A DNA stretch of 51,796 bases. Source: Myceligenerans indicum (lineage in GTDB: Bacteria > Actinomycetota > Actinomycetes > Actinomycetales > Cellulomonadaceae). A program made the translations under genes and the position numbers. The notes under the pieces were generated by a model that saw nothing but the letters and a program-made list of their open reading frames with translations, had not been told where the DNA came from and did not search any database. Below are positions 33,574 through 42,391 of the stretch, one piece after another; the stretch's first letter is position 1, and every line of letters begins with the position of its first letter. The stretch spans positions 1 through 51,796 of the forward strand of contig NZ_JABBYC010000034.1 in NCBI RefSeq assembly GCF_016742955.1, given 5' to 3'.

Positions 33574-34203
33574 TCAGCCGGCGTTGCGGGTCTTGTCCCG
33601 CTGCAGCCGTCGGCGGGTGAACTCGTCGTCACTCCCGGCGAGCGGCTGGGTGAGGCCGTCGTCCTCGGCCTCGCCGGACTCGGGCGCCCCGAACGTCTCC
33701 GTGGGCAGCTCCGAGAGCGTCCCCTCGATCTCGCGCCACACCCGTCCCACGGCGATCCCGAACACGCCCTGGCCCCCCTGGACGAGGTCCACGACCTCGT
33801 CGGCGGACATGCACTCGTACACGGACGCGCCGTCCGACATGAGCGTGATCTGCGCGAGGTCCTCCACGCCGCGCTCGCGCAGGTGCGTGACCGCGGTACG
33901 GATCTGCTGGAGGGAGACACCGGTGTCCAGCAGCCGCTTGACGACCTTGAGCACGAGGATGTCGCGGAAGCTGTACAAGCGGTGCGTGCCCGAGCCCGTG
34001 GCCGGTTTGATGCTCGGCTCGACGAGGCCCGTGCGTGCCCAGTAGTCGAGCTGCCGGTAGGTGATCCCGGCGACACTGCACGCCGTGGTCCCACGGTAGC
34101 CCGTGGACGCGTCCTGCTCGGTCAGGTCCTCCCCGAAGAGGAGACCTTGAGCGCCGTGCGGGATCGGCTCACCGGCAGCTCTGACCTCACCATGGGTGTT
34201 CAC
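33574..34203 (-). CDS. MerR-family regulator (Rv1830-like)
   Basis: This 209-residue regulator has an N-terminal disordered stretch and a MerR-type winged helix beginning GITYRQLDYWARTGLVEPSIKP, with the SFRDILVLKVVKRLLDTGVSLQQIRTA helix. A ~60-residue C-terminal domain (SDGASVYECMSADEVVDLVQGGQGVFGI) is typical of Rv1830-type proteins. It corresponds to the last gene of the garA-ftsR-DUF151-merR cluster. GTG at 34203 has AGGAGG four nt upstream. Target genes are not evident from the sequence. Confidence 0.88.
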   Translation of the reverse strand: MNTHGEVRAAGEPIPHGAQGLLFGEDLTEQDASTGYRGTTACSVAGITYRQLDYWARTGLVEPSIKPATGSGTHRLYSFRDILVLKVVKRLLDTGVSLQQIRTAVTHLRERGVEDLAQITLMSDGASVYECMSADEVVDLVQGGQGVFGIAVGRVWREIEGTLSELPTETFGAPESGEAEDDGLTQPLAGSDDEFTRRRLQRDKTRNAG

Positions 34204-34348
34204 TGTGCCTCCTGGAAGTCTCGTGACCACGCTAGGGCTCCCGGGCTCGTTCGCGGGCCAGGCCGCCCGGCGTGTCGCCGTGCGGGAACCCCGCACCACG
34301 ACGTCTCAGCGCCGTGCGGGCCGGCGCCGTGCGGGCGCGTCGTGTCGA

Positions 34349-34846
34349 TCACTGGCCCGACGGACCGGAGAAGTCCTCCGGGCTGACGTGGTCCAGGAAC
34401 GCACGGAACTTCTCCATCTCCTCACGCTGCTCCACGTCCACGATCTCGACCCCTGCCAGCGCCACGATCTCGGCGGAGCACAGCACCGGGCTGCCGGTAC
34501 GCACGGCGAGGGCGATCGCGTCCGAGGCGCGCGAGTCGAGCCGTGCCCCGCCCGAGAGAACCAGCTCGGCGAAGTAGATGCCGCCCTCCAGCGCGACGAT
34601 CTCGACACGTTCCAGCTCGACGCCCACCGCGGCGAGCACGTCCCGCAGGAGGTCGTGCGTCATGGGCCGGGGGGTGGCGAGTCCCGCCTGTGCCATGGCG
34701 ATCGCGCTCGCCTCCCGCGGGCCGATGACGATCGGGACGGCGAGGTCCGCAGCCGTGTCCAGCAGCAGGACCACGATCTCCTGATCGCGCTGCTGCTGGC
34801 GAACGCCGAGGATCTCCACCGGAACCATCGGCACGTCTGAGGTCAC
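34349..34846 (-). CDS. Bifunctional nuclease family (DUF151) protein
   Basis: This 165-residue protein has the conserved BFN domain: VPVEILGVRQQQRDQEIVVLL, VPIVIGPREASAIAMAQAG and PRPMTHDLLRDVL, then SRASDAIALAVRTGSPV. Family members bind or cleave nucleic acids in some organisms; the actinobacterial role (Rv1829-like) is not settled. It lies between the two MerR genes as in mycobacteria. The start is GTG at 34846 with a -10 box 6 nt upstream; ATG at 34828 is an alternative. Confidence 0.88.
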   Translation of the reverse strand: MTSDVPMVPVEILGVRQQQRDQEIVVLLLDTAADLAVPIVIGPREASAIAMAQAGLATPRPMTHDLLRDVLAAVGVELERVEIVALEGGIYFAELVLSGGARLDSRASDAIALAVRTGSPVLCSAEIVALAGVEIVDVEQREEMEKFRAFLDHVSPEDFSGPSGQ

Positions 34847-34852
34847 CGTTTC

Positions 34853-34858
34853 ACGGTA
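34853..34858 (-). promoter_or_regulatory. -10 box of DUF151 gene
   Basis: TACCGT on the minus strand, 6 nt before the GTG, in the 21-bp gap after the ftsR-like gene; an internal promoter of the cluster. Confidence 0.45.
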
Positions 34859-34867
34859 TGCCGACCG

Positions 34868-35623
34868 TCACAGATCCGCCACACCCTGGCGCACCCAGAC
34901 TGCGTGCAATCGGGTCAGCAGTTCACCGATCTCCGTGGCCATCGCGGCCGCCTGGCCCTGTGCGCTCGACGAATGCCGCCCACGCCACGGCGCGACCACC
35001 TGATCGGCCAGCGCGACCTGGCGATCGGCCGCGCTGCGCAACGTGCGCATGTGGCGGGGCTCGATGCCGTGCTCGGCCAGTGCGACCGCGATGCGCACGA
35101 CGTCGACCGAGCCGGCGCCGAGCGTACCGGGGCCGGACTGCTCGACCGCGCCGACCCGGACCAGCTCGTCGACGAGCTCGGGCGACGCCCCGGCAGCCTC
35201 CGCGACCTGGTCGCGCGTCCAGCGGCGGCGGGCCGACGACTCGGCAGGCGCGAGGCGCGGGGCCGGCCGGGCCTCGTCCTCTCCCGCGTCCATCGCGGCC
35301 AGCCGCTCCTTGATGACCTTGAGCGGTAGGTAGGAGTCGCGCTGCTCGGTCAGGACGTAGCGGAGACGTTCGACGTCGGCCTGGCTGTACTGACGGTAGC
35401 CCGACGGCGTGCGTACGGGCGTGATGAGTCCCTGTTCCTCCAGGAACCGCAGCTTGGAGTGCGACACGTCGCCGAACTCCGGGGCGAGTGCGCGCAGCAC
35501 GTCGCTGATGCGCATCGTGGCCTGGCGTGAGATACCCCGCGGCCACGGCTCGACTTCCTGCCTGGTGGCTCGCTCGTCCGGCCGCGGGCTGTCCGCGGCT
35601 CGGCGGGCGGCCCCGGGGCTCAC
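34868..35623 (-). CDS. ftsR: MerR-family regulator FtsR-like
   Basis: This 251-residue protein has a MerR winged helix (residues ~36-100: MRISDVLRALAPEFGDVSHSK, then GLITPVRTPSGYRQYS, then YLPLKVIKERL). A second helical domain (RRWTRDQVAEAAGASPELVDELV) resembles an additional HTH. Position and features match Rv1828 and Corynebacterium FtsR, which activates ftsZ. The GTG start overlaps the garA stop by 4 bp, so expression is coupled to the FHA protein. Gene symbol by synteny and similarity. Confidence 0.85.
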   Translation of the reverse strand: MSPGAARRAADSPRPDERATRQEVEPWPRGISRQATMRISDVLRALAPEFGDVSHSKLRFLEEQGLITPVRTPSGYRQYSQADVERLRYVLTEQRDSYLPLKVIKERLAAMDAGEDEARPAPRLAPAESSARRRWTRDQVAEAAGASPELVDELVRVGAVEQSGPGTLGAGSVDVVRIAVALAEHGIEPRHMRTLRSAADRQVALADQVVAPWRGRHSSSAQGQAAAMATEIGELLTRLHAVWVRQGVADL

Positions 35624-36108
35624 CGCTGCGGCACCCCTGGGAACGCCTGTACCGTGGCCTGCGGGCTGGCGTGGAAGGTGAGACGGAACTTGCCGATCTG
35701 CACCTCGTCGCCGGTGGTGAGCGTGGCACCGTCGATACGTTCGCGGTTGACGTACGTGCCGTTCAGCGAGCCGATGTCACGCACGGCGAACGTGTCGCCG
35801 TCGCGCACGAACTCGGCGTGCTTGCGGGAGACCGTGACGTCGTCGAGGAAGATGTCCGCCTGCTCGCTGCGCCCGGCCACGCACCGGTCGGTGTCCAGGA
35901 GGAAACGGGCACCGAAACCGGGCCCGCGCTGCACGACGAGCAGGGCGGAATGGCGCGGCAGCGCGGCGACGGCCGCGGCCTCTTCAGGGCTGAGGGCGGT
36001 CCGCCCCGTTGCGGCGTCGTCCCCGGTCGGGAAGACGATGCGGCCGAGGTTGGCCGTGGTCGCCGTCGGGTCGGGGCCCGGATGAGGCAGGCCACTGGGG
36101 TCGGTCAT
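35620..36108 (-). CDS. garA: FHA-domain protein GarA/OdhI-like
   Basis: This 162-residue forkhead-associated protein is expected to control 2-oxoglutarate dehydrogenase and glutamate metabolism. The FHA domain (about 75-145) shows AGRSEQADIFLDDVTVSRKHAEF and SLNGTYVNRERI, with phosphothreonine-binding Arg, Ser and Asn. The N-terminal tail has ATTANLG, with adjacent Thr17-Thr18 in place of the classical ETTS phospho-switch of GarA. An extra proline-rich N-terminus is present. ATG at 36108 has GAGGAG 5 nt upstream. It is the first gene of the regulatory part of this cluster. Confidence 0.9.
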   Translation of the reverse strand: MTDPSGLPHPGPDPTATTANLGRIVFPTGDDAATGRTALSPEEAAAVAALPRHSALLVVQRGPGFGARFLLDTDRCVAGRSEQADIFLDDVTVSRKHAEFVRDGDTFAVRDIGSLNGTYVNRERIDGATLTTGDEVQIGKFRLTFHASPQATVQAFPGVPQR

Positions 36109-36254
36109 CGGGTCTCCTCGGTCTGAACGGGTCGGTCTGAACGGGTTGGACGTGTCTCGCCCGGATCGTGCCGGCAGGCGGCATGAGTGCTTTCACGTGC
36201 GGGTTCACCGGTAGCCCGGTCCGAACCAACTTACATGGCACGGGCCGGGGTCGG

Positions 36255-37664
36255 CTACTCTTCGCTCGGTACGGCGTTCTCGGGGTCGGACGGCATGCGC
36301 GTCGCATCGACGCTCACGAGGTCCTTGCGCTCGACGTTCGCGGTCGCCCCCGCGTCGCGCAGCGTGGGCAGCGCGCCGCCCGGAATCTCCAGGGCACGGT
36401 CGACCGTCTCGGGGTCCCCGATCGCCACCCAGGTGTACGGCGGTTCGAGCAGCCGGCCGTCCAGGAGGATGCGGTGCTGCTCGTCCACGGTCTCCTCGAA
36501 GTGGCTGCTGGTGACGATCCTCACGTCGTTCAGCTGCTGCGCCTCGACGCCGGCGTTGCGCAGTTCTTCGAGCATGTTGAACATGTTCGCCGCGCTGACG
36601 GTACCGGGCCCGGCCTGGATCTCGATCACGACGCCGGGCCCCTCGGCGGGCAGCCTGCCGGACAGGATGCCTTCGTACTCGGCACGTTGCTCGGCCACCT
36701 CGCGGGCCGCCCGGTCCTGCCCGTCGGCCGAGCGCAGGTCATCACGTGTCCGGGTCAGGTTGGCGACCTCGGTGTCGAGCTGCTCGCCGCGCTGGGTGAC
36801 CTCGTCGAGCAGGCGCACGAGCTCGTCCTGTCGCAGGGAGGCGAGCTGATCGCCCGTCGACTGCGCCACCTGCACGGCGAGCGCGAACCCGAAGGCGACG
36901 CACAACGCCGCGGTGATGTACTCGGCACGGCGGTTCCCGGGCCGGAACACCTGCCACAGCCTGCGGGTCCCGCCGGGCGGGGGATCGTCGACGACGGCCG
37001 ACTCGGCGCCGCCGGTGTCCGCGTGTCCGGAACCTGCGTGTCCGGGACCTGCCGGCTCCGGGCCCGGACCCGACCCCGTCGAGGTGTCGTCCTCGGGGGT
37101 GCCGGACGCGGTCGAGCCGTGCGCCACCCCGTCATCTCCGGCGGACTCCTGCCCCGAAGGCTCGTGCGCCGACGGCTCGTGCGCAGTCGATCCGCGCTCC
37201 GCCGAGTCCCGCGCCGACGTGCGGGCCGCGGTGTCATCGGCTGCGGTGTCATCGTCCGCCGGAAGGTCTCCGGCCGGGAGGTCTCCCTCCACGACGTCGT
37301 GCGGCACCGCCTCATCCCTCGCGGCCTCGTGCGGCACCGTGCCGTCCGTGGTGCCGTCGTCGTGGGGTGCTGGTGCGTTCGGCGGCGGGCCCGGTTCCTC
37401 GCCCGCCCCGCCCTCCGGGTTCGGCGGCGTCGCGGCCTCCTCGCCCGCCGGGCCGGGTGCGCCGGCCGTGTCCGGCACCTCGGCGGCGGAGGAGCCGGCA
37501 TGCGGGTCCTGCGCCGTGTGCGGGTCCTGCGCGTGGTCGCGGGCCGGCACGGGCGTCCCGCCGTCGGGCGGCTCGGGCGCCGGGCGCGTCGGTTCCTCGC
37601 CGGGGCCGGCGGGCTCGGCGTCGTCGTGGCGCGGGTCCGGCTCGCCGTGCTGCTCGTCGCTCAT
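36255..37664 (-). CDS. DUF881 protein with long acidic N-terminal region
   Basis: This 469-residue protein has three parts. Residues 1-~220 are low-complexity (Pro, Ala, Gly, Asp, Glu, His) with internal repeats such as AHEPSAHEPS and GDLPAGDLPADDD. One membrane helix follows (ITAALCVAFGFALAVQVAQ). The last part is a coiled coil plus DUF881 domain (GPGVVIEIQAGPGTVSAANMFNMLEELRNAG and TWVAIGDPETVDRALEI). DUF881 proteins lie near division and lipid genes; their function is unknown. The disordered cytoplasmic region is much longer than usual. It starts 2 nt after the small basic protein gene. Confidence 0.85.
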   Translation of the reverse strand: MSDEQHGEPDPRHDDAEPAGPGEEPTRPAPEPPDGGTPVPARDHAQDPHTAQDPHAGSSAAEVPDTAGAPGPAGEEAATPPNPEGGAGEEPGPPPNAPAPHDDGTTDGTVPHEAARDEAVPHDVVEGDLPAGDLPADDDTAADDTAARTSARDSAERGSTAHEPSAHEPSGQESAGDDGVAHGSTASGTPEDDTSTGSGPGPEPAGPGHAGSGHADTGGAESAVVDDPPPGGTRRLWQVFRPGNRRAEYITAALCVAFGFALAVQVAQSTGDQLASLRQDELVRLLDEVTQRGEQLDTEVANLTRTRDDLRSADGQDRAAREVAEQRAEYEGILSGRLPAEGPGVVIEIQAGPGTVSAANMFNMLEELRNAGVEAQQLNDVRIVTSSHFEETVDEQHRILLDGRLLEPPYTWVAIGDPETVDRALEIPGGALPTLRDAGATANVERKDLVSVDATRMPSDPENAVPSEE

Positions 37665-37666
37665 GC

Positions 37667-37999
37667 TCAGGCCTTGAAGATGTTGCGGCGGATGGAGGCG
37701 GCGTTGGAGAAGATCCGGATGCCGAGCACGACCACGACGGCGGTGGACAACTGCGAGCCCACGCCGAGCTGGTCGCCGAGAAACACGATGAACGCGGCGA
37801 TGAGGATGTTGAACAGGAACGAGGTGAGGAACACCCGGTCGTCGAACATCCCTTCGAGCGCGGCACGCAGGCCACCGGCCAGGGCGTCGAGCGCGGCGAC
37901 GACGGCGATCGGCAGGTAGGGCTGCAACACCACCGGAACGGTGGGCTGCAGGATGAGGCCGGCGATCACGCCGACCACGAGGCCGATGACTGGGATCAT
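37667..37999 (-). CDS. sbp: Small basic protein (DUF1290) membrane protein
   Basis: This 110-residue membrane protein has three to four helices (IPVIGLVVGVIAGLIL, YLPIAVVAALDALAGGL, FLTSFLFNILIAAFIVFLGDQLG, STAVVVVLGIRIFSNAA) and a basic C-terminal tail. It is the DUF1290 or small basic protein found next to DUF881 genes and upstream of ftsZ in Firmicutes. Its role is unknown. The start overlaps the upstream DUF881 stop by 4 bp. Confidence 0.9.
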   Translation of the reverse strand: MIPVIGLVVGVIAGLILQPTVPVVLQPYLPIAVVAALDALAGGLRAALEGMFDDRVFLTSFLFNILIAAFIVFLGDQLGVGSQLSTAVVVVLGIRIFSNAASIRRNIFKA

Positions 38000-38943
38000 G
38001 CTCCGTCCTTCGCTGTGTCGTCCTGGTCGTTCCCGCCGGTGCCCGGATCCGGTGCCCGGCTCGATGTCTCACCCGGCGTCCCGGTCGGTCCCGGGCTGCC
38101 GGTGTCCGTGGCAGGGCTCGTGGCGAACCGCAGGGTCTGGGGCCTGCCGGCCGGCAGGGACAGCTCGTCGGCACCCTGCACCGACGACTCGATCCCGTGG
38201 GTGGTGAGCACCTGGAGGAACGCCGGGCCGCTGGACCGCGCGAACTCGACCTGGAGGTCCTCCGTGTCCCCGATCGCCTCGACCTGGTAGGAGGGCCCGT
38301 TGAGGGGCTGCAGGTCCACCAGGATGGCGTCACCGGCACTGCGGATCGCGCTGACGGCGGTCAGGCGCTCGCCGCCGACGGCGACCGCCTCGGCACCCGA
38401 GGCCCACAGGGCGTTCACGACGAACTGCAGGTCGGTGTCCCACACGCGCTGGTCCCGGTCGTCGCCCGCCAGCCCGCCGTCGGTCAGGGTGATCACGACG
38501 CCGGGCCCGCTGACGGCGGTGGTGCCGTTGGCGAGCTTGTCGAGGTCGTTGGTCTCACGCAGGGAACTGGGCAGGGTCCCGGCACGCTCGAGCCGGTCGA
38601 CCTCGGCCGCCAGCGCGACGGACCGGTCCGTAAGCTCCTCGACCTGCATGCTGCGCTCGGCGACCTGGTCGGCCAGGACGGAACGGGCCTGGGTCACGGC
38701 GGGCTGCGGTGCGCGCAGATGGACCACGGCCACGGTGACGACCAGGCCGAGCCCCACCGCGACCAGCATCGCCACCACGAGGGCCGGGACACGGGGCTCG
38801 GTGGGCTCCCCGGCCGCCGCCCGCCGCGCGCGACGCCTCGCGGCATCGGCGTACCCCGGGTCGAGCGGCCGCCTCATCACCTCGTTGAGGAGTGTCATGG
38901 AGGCGTCCGGACGACGCCCCGGCTCGGGGACGGTCTGCTTCAT
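37996..38943 (-). CDS. DUF881 domain membrane protein
   Basis: This 315-residue protein has a basic N-terminus, one membrane helix (ALVVAMLVAVGLGLVVTVAVV) and a coiled coil (ARSVLADQVAERSMQVEELTD). A DUF881 domain follows (GPGVVITLTDGG, LQFVVNALWASGAEAVAVGG, YQVEAIGDTEDLQVEFARSSG). The Ser/Pro/Thr-rich C-terminus is probably extracytoplasmic and disordered. ATG at 38943 overlaps the pgsA stop by 4 bp. It corresponds to Rv1823. Confidence 0.88.
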   Translation of the reverse strand: MKQTVPEPGRRPDASMTLLNEVMRRPLDPGYADAARRRARRAAAGEPTEPRVPALVVAMLVAVGLGLVVTVAVVHLRAPQPAVTQARSVLADQVAERSMQVEELTDRSVALAAEVDRLERAGTLPSSLRETNDLDKLANGTTAVSGPGVVITLTDGGLAGDDRDQRVWDTDLQFVVNALWASGAEAVAVGGERLTAVSAIRSAGDAILVDLQPLNGPSYQVEAIGDTEDLQVEFARSSGPAFLQVLTTHGIESSVQGADELSLPAGRPQTLRFATSPATDTGSPGPTGTPGETSSRAPDPGTGGNDQDDTAKDGA

Positions 38944-39554
38944 CCGCGGGCCGCCAGCCGGCGCACCTGCGCCACGTACTGCAGTCCGGCGAACCAGTAC
39001 AGGGCGACGCCCCACCAGGTGAAGGCCCAGCCGACCACGTGCGCCGTGGTGCCGAGCCTGCCGCCGGCCTCGGCCAGCAGGAGCAGCGGGAACGCGTACA
39101 GCAGGGCGAAGGTGGCGACCTTGCCCGACTGGCTGACGTTCAGCGTGCCGTAGCCGAGACGGGCCAGCACGGGAACGGTCAGGGCGAGCATCAGGTCGCG
39201 CGCCAGGATCGCGGCCACGAGCCAGAGCGGGACGATCTCACGCCACGCGAGACCGAGCAGGGTGGCGAAGATGAAGAGCCGGTCGGCCAGCGGATCGAGC
39301 ATCTGGCCCAGCCTGCTGACCTGATGCAGCGAGCGGGCGAGCACGCCGTCGAGCCAGTCCGTCACGCCCGAGACGGCCAGCACCACCAGTGCCCAGACAT
39401 CCTCGTGTGCGACGATCAGGACGGCGAAGACGGGAACGAGGGCCAGACGCACCAGACTGATCGCGTTGGGCACCGTCAGAACGCGGGAGCTGATCTCCTG
39501 TCCCCTGGACACAAACACCGCCTCACGCCTGCCGTTTCCTGCCGTGCGCGCCAT
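38940..39554 (-). CDS. CDP-alcohol phosphatidyltransferase (PgsA-like)
   Basis: This 204-residue membrane enzyme has the CDP-alcohol phosphotransferase motif DWLDGVLARSLHQVSRLG followed by QMLDPLADR (DGxxAR...GxxxDxxxD), with about six membrane helices. It transfers phosphatidyl from CDP-diacylglycerol to an alcohol such as glycerol-3-phosphate. The order matches the Rv1822 (pgsA2) locus, so the exact acceptor is uncertain. ATG at 39554 gives the usual length; a longer frame upstream is not plausible. It heads the DUF881 cluster and is divergent from the helicase gene. Confidence 0.88.
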   Translation of the reverse strand: MARTAGNGRREAVFVSRGQEISSRVLTVPNAISLVRLALVPVFAVLIVAHEDVWALVVLAVSGVTDWLDGVLARSLHQVSRLGQMLDPLADRLFIFATLLGLAWREIVPLWLVAAILARDLMLALTVPVLARLGYGTLNVSQSGKVATFALLYAFPLLLLAEAGGRLGTTAHVVGWAFTWWGVALYWFAGLQYVAQVRRLAARG

Positions 39555-39686
39555 ACTACGGGCCCGATGTTGCGGATCCGCACAGGGTCCCCGGGCGCGT
39601 CCCCGCCCCGTACGACACCACGGCGACGCCCCATGGGTGCCACACGTCACCCCGCGCCCGTCTGGCCTGGCCCGGGGCGTGGCACG

Positions 39687-39692
39687 TAGGAT
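39687..39692 (+). promoter_or_regulatory. Candidate -10 for helicase gene with ~150-nt 5' leader
   Basis: TAGGAT precedes a leader of about 150 nt that includes a small hairpin (ggcgc-tgcag-gcgcc). Long leaders are common in DEAD-box and cold-shock genes, so post-transcriptional control is plausible. Confidence 0.4.
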
Positions 39693-39846
39693 GGTCACGA
39701 TCCCCCTGGAGTTGGTCGCCTTTCTGCGCGTGTCGGCATGAGTCGCCGGAGCGAGTGTGTGTTCGCCGAGTGAGCGGCCCGGGGCCAGGCGCTGCAGGCG
39801 CCACGAGGTCCGGACTCCCTCTCGACGACGAACGGTTGACACCCCC

Positions 39847-41901
39847 ATGCCCGCTGCTGCCCTGACCACCCCTGCGCCCGAGGCCCCGGCCGACGACGCG
39901 ACCGCGACGACACCGCCCACGGACTCCGCGCCCGCCGAGCCGCAGCAGCGGTTCGACGACCTGCCGCTGCCCGCCGCCCTTCTCGCCGCGACCAGGGACC
40001 TCGGCTTCTCCACCCCGTCGGACATCCAGGCCGCCGCGATCCCGCCGCTGCTGGACGGCCGCGACATCACCGGCGTCGCCCAGACCGGCACCGGGAAGAC
40101 CGCCGCGTTCGGCCTGCCGCTGCTGGCCGCCGTCGACCCGGACGCCGACGTCGCCCGCGGGCACGTGCAGGCGCTCGTGCTCGCCCCGACCCGCGAGCTG
40201 GCGATGCAGGTCGCCGACGCGATCGAGTCCTTCGCCGCCCACCTGCCGGGCGTGCGCGTCCTGCCCGTGTACGGCGGCGCGCCCTACGTGCCGCAGCAGC
40301 GCGCGCTGCGCGACGGCGTGCACGTCGTGGTCGGCACCCCCGGCCGCGTCATGGACCACATGGAACGCGGAGCCCTCGTGCTCGACAGCGTGAAGTTCCT
40401 CGTCCTGGACGAGGCCGACGAGATGCTCCGCATGGGCTTCGCCGAGGACGTCGAGCAGATCTTCTCCACCGCGCCCGCGCAACGGCAGGTCGCCCTGTTC
40501 TCCGCCACCATGCCGCCGGCCATCCGCAAGGTCGCCGACCAGCACCTGACCGACCCGGTCGAGATCGCCGTGTCCCGCCAGTCCTCCACCGTGACCTCGG
40601 TCAACCAGACCTACGCCGTGGTCCCCTTCCGGCACAAGACCGGGTCCCTCGTGCGCGTGCTGGCCACCTCCGACGCCGACGCCGCGATCGTGTTCACCCG
40701 CACCCGCGGGGCCGCGGAGGACGTGGGCGCCGCCCTGATCGAACGCGGCATCTCCGCCGCCACCATCTCCGGCGACGTGGCCCAGAAGGAACGCGAGAAG
40801 ATCGTCGAACGGCTACGCTCGGGCGCCCTGGACGTCCTGGTCGCCACCGACGTCGCCGCCCGCGGCCTCGACGTCGACCGCATCGGCCTCGTCGTCAACT
40901 TCGACCTGCCGCGCGAGCCCGAAGCCTACGTGCACCGCATCGGCCGTACCGGCCGCGCCGGCCGCACCGGCGAAGCCCTCACCTTCGTCACCCCGCAGGA
41001 GCGCGGCCTGCTGCGCCGGATCGAGCGCACCGTCCGCACCCGCCTCACCGAGGCGGACATCCCCTCCCCGCGGGACGTGTCCGCGCACAAGTTCGCCACG
41101 CTCCTGAAGCAGGTCCCCGACCGCCGCGAGGCCGGACGCCTCGACCTGTACGCGAGCATGCTGCGCGACTACCTCACCGAGAACACCACGGGCTCGGGCG
41201 GAACCGCCGTGGCCGACGCCCCCGCGACGTCCGGCACCACCGAGGCCGCCGCCACTGCGCCCGCCGCCACCGAGCCCAACACCGACACCGCGCCCGGCAC
41301 CGCCGGCACGGAGACCACACGGCCGGCCCGCACGGCCGCCGACGAAGAACTGCTCCAGATCGCCGCGGCGCTCGCGGCGATGGCCGTCGGCGACGACGGC
41401 CCGCGCCTGCGCGCCGAGCAGGAGGAGTACGAGCGCGAGCAGGCCCGGAACAAGGCTGCCGCGACGCGGCGTACCACGCACGACGCCGAGCGGCACGACC
41501 GTTCCGGTGAGCGCACCGGTCACCGCGACCGGCCGGGCCGGGGTGCACGGGACCACAGCCGGTCGGGCACGCGGTACCGGCTCGCGGTGGGCCACACCCA
41601 CGGGGTGAACCCGGGCGGCATCGTCGGTGCGCTGACCAACGAGGGCGGCCTGACCGGGTCCGACGTCGGCAAGATCGACATCTTCGGGTCCTTCTCGCTG
41701 GTCGACATCACCGCGCCGCTCGACGAGCCGACCATGGACCGGCTGGGCCGGGCCCGCGTGTCGGGCCGGGCGCTGCGCATCCAGGTGGACCGTGGCGCCC
41801 CGGCGCACCGGGACCGCTTCGACGACGACCGGCGCGGCGGCCTCAACCGTCGTGAGGGTGGCCGGGACCGGGGTCAGCGGCCTCACCGTGCTCAGCGATG
41901 A
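39847..41901 (+). CDS. DEAD-box RNA helicase with DbpA domain
   Basis: This 684-residue helicase has all canonical motifs: [43 protein letters not shown] and [12 protein letters not shown]-terminal DbpA-type RNA-binding domain (about 575-635, [21 protein letters not shown]) follows an Ala/Thr-rich linker and a basic Arg-rich stretch, and the tail is RG-rich. It resembles DeaD/CsdA, which aid ribosome assembly and cold adaptation. The N-terminal ~30 residues are disordered. Its 3' end overlaps the convergent PH-like gene by 59 bp. Confidence 0.93.
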   Translation: MPAAALTTPAPEAPADDATATTPPTDSAPAEPQQRFDDLPLPAALLAATRDLGFSTPSDIQAAAIPPLLDGRDITGVAQTGTGKTAAFGLPLLAAVDPDADVARGHVQALVLAPTRELAMQVADAIESFAAHLPGVRVLPVYGGAPYVPQQRALRDGVHVVVGTPGRVMDHMERGALVLDSVKFLVLDEADEMLRMGFAEDVEQIFSTAPAQRQVALFSATMPPAIRKVADQHLTDPVEIAVSRQSSTVTSVNQTYAVVPFRHKTGSLVRVLATSDADAAIVFTRTRGAAEDVGAALIERGISAATISGDVAQKEREKIVERLRSGALDVLVATDVAARGLDVDRIGLVVNFDLPREPEAYVHRIGRTGRAGRTGEALTFVTPQERGLLRRIERTVRTRLTEADIPSPRDVSAHKFATLLKQVPDRREAGRLDLYASMLRDYLTENTTGSGGTAVADAPATSGTTEAAATAPAATEPNTDTAPGTAGTETTRPARTAADEELLQIAAALAAMAVGDDGPRLRAEQEEYEREQARNKAAATRRTTHDAERHDRSGERTGHRDRPGRGARDHSRSGTRYRLAVGHTHGVNPGGIVGALTNEGGLTGSDVGKIDIFGSFSLVDITAPLDEPTMDRLGRARVSGRALRIQVDRGAPAHRDRFDDDRRGGLNRREGGRDRGQRPHRAQR

Positions 41902-42379
41902 GCTTCACGAGGCGTCTCGCCTCGTTCATCCCGTGCTCGCCGTCGGCCCGCTGGACGGCCATGACGGCGAGCACGGTCCCGTCGGCCAGATCGAGGTGGA
42001 CCCACGGGTCCCCTGACCCGAACCGGACGGCGACGATCTCGGCCCAGTCGAGGCGCCGTCGCCGGGCGTAGTTGACGACGGTCAGCCCCGCCCGGTCCGG
42101 TTCGGCGCGCACGGCGGCGAACCGGACCGTGAGCAGGGCGAAGAACAGCCCGACCACGATCGTCGAGACCCGGTTCAGGGCGCTGTCGGAACCGGGCCCC
42201 TCGGCGACCAGCGCGACGAAGACGCAGCCCACCGCGAGGGCCGCGCCCATCGCCCAGGCCGTCGGCGTGGTGAAGCGGCCGCGGAACGTGCGGTACCGGA
42301 CGGTGTCCGGCTCCCGGGACGCGCCCTGGTGCTCGCCGTGCTCGTCCCGGTGCTCGCCGTCGTCCGCGGAAGTTCCCAC
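41843..42379 (-). CDS. PH-domain-like membrane protein
   Basis: This 178-residue protein has two membrane helices (AWAMGAALAVGCVFVALVA and STIVVGLFFALLTVRFAAV) and a C-terminal bacterial PH-like region (DRAGLTVVNYARRRRLDWAEIVAVRFGSGDPWVHLDLADG). The N-terminus and C-terminus are charged and His/Asp-rich. The function of such bPH proteins is unknown. GTG at 42379 has GAGGAGG 6 nt upstream. It lies 12 bp after hisG on the same strand, so co-transcription is likely. Confidence 0.75.
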   Translation of the reverse strand: MGTSADDGEHRDEHGEHQGASREPDTVRYRTFRGRFTTPTAWAMGAALAVGCVFVALVAEGPGSDSALNRVSTIVVGLFFALLTVRFAAVRAEPDRAGLTVVNYARRRRLDWAEIVAVRFGSGDPWVHLDLADGTVLAVMAVQRADGEHGMNEARRLVKLIAEHGEAADPGPGHPHDG

Positions 42380-42391
42380 GTGCGGCCTCCT

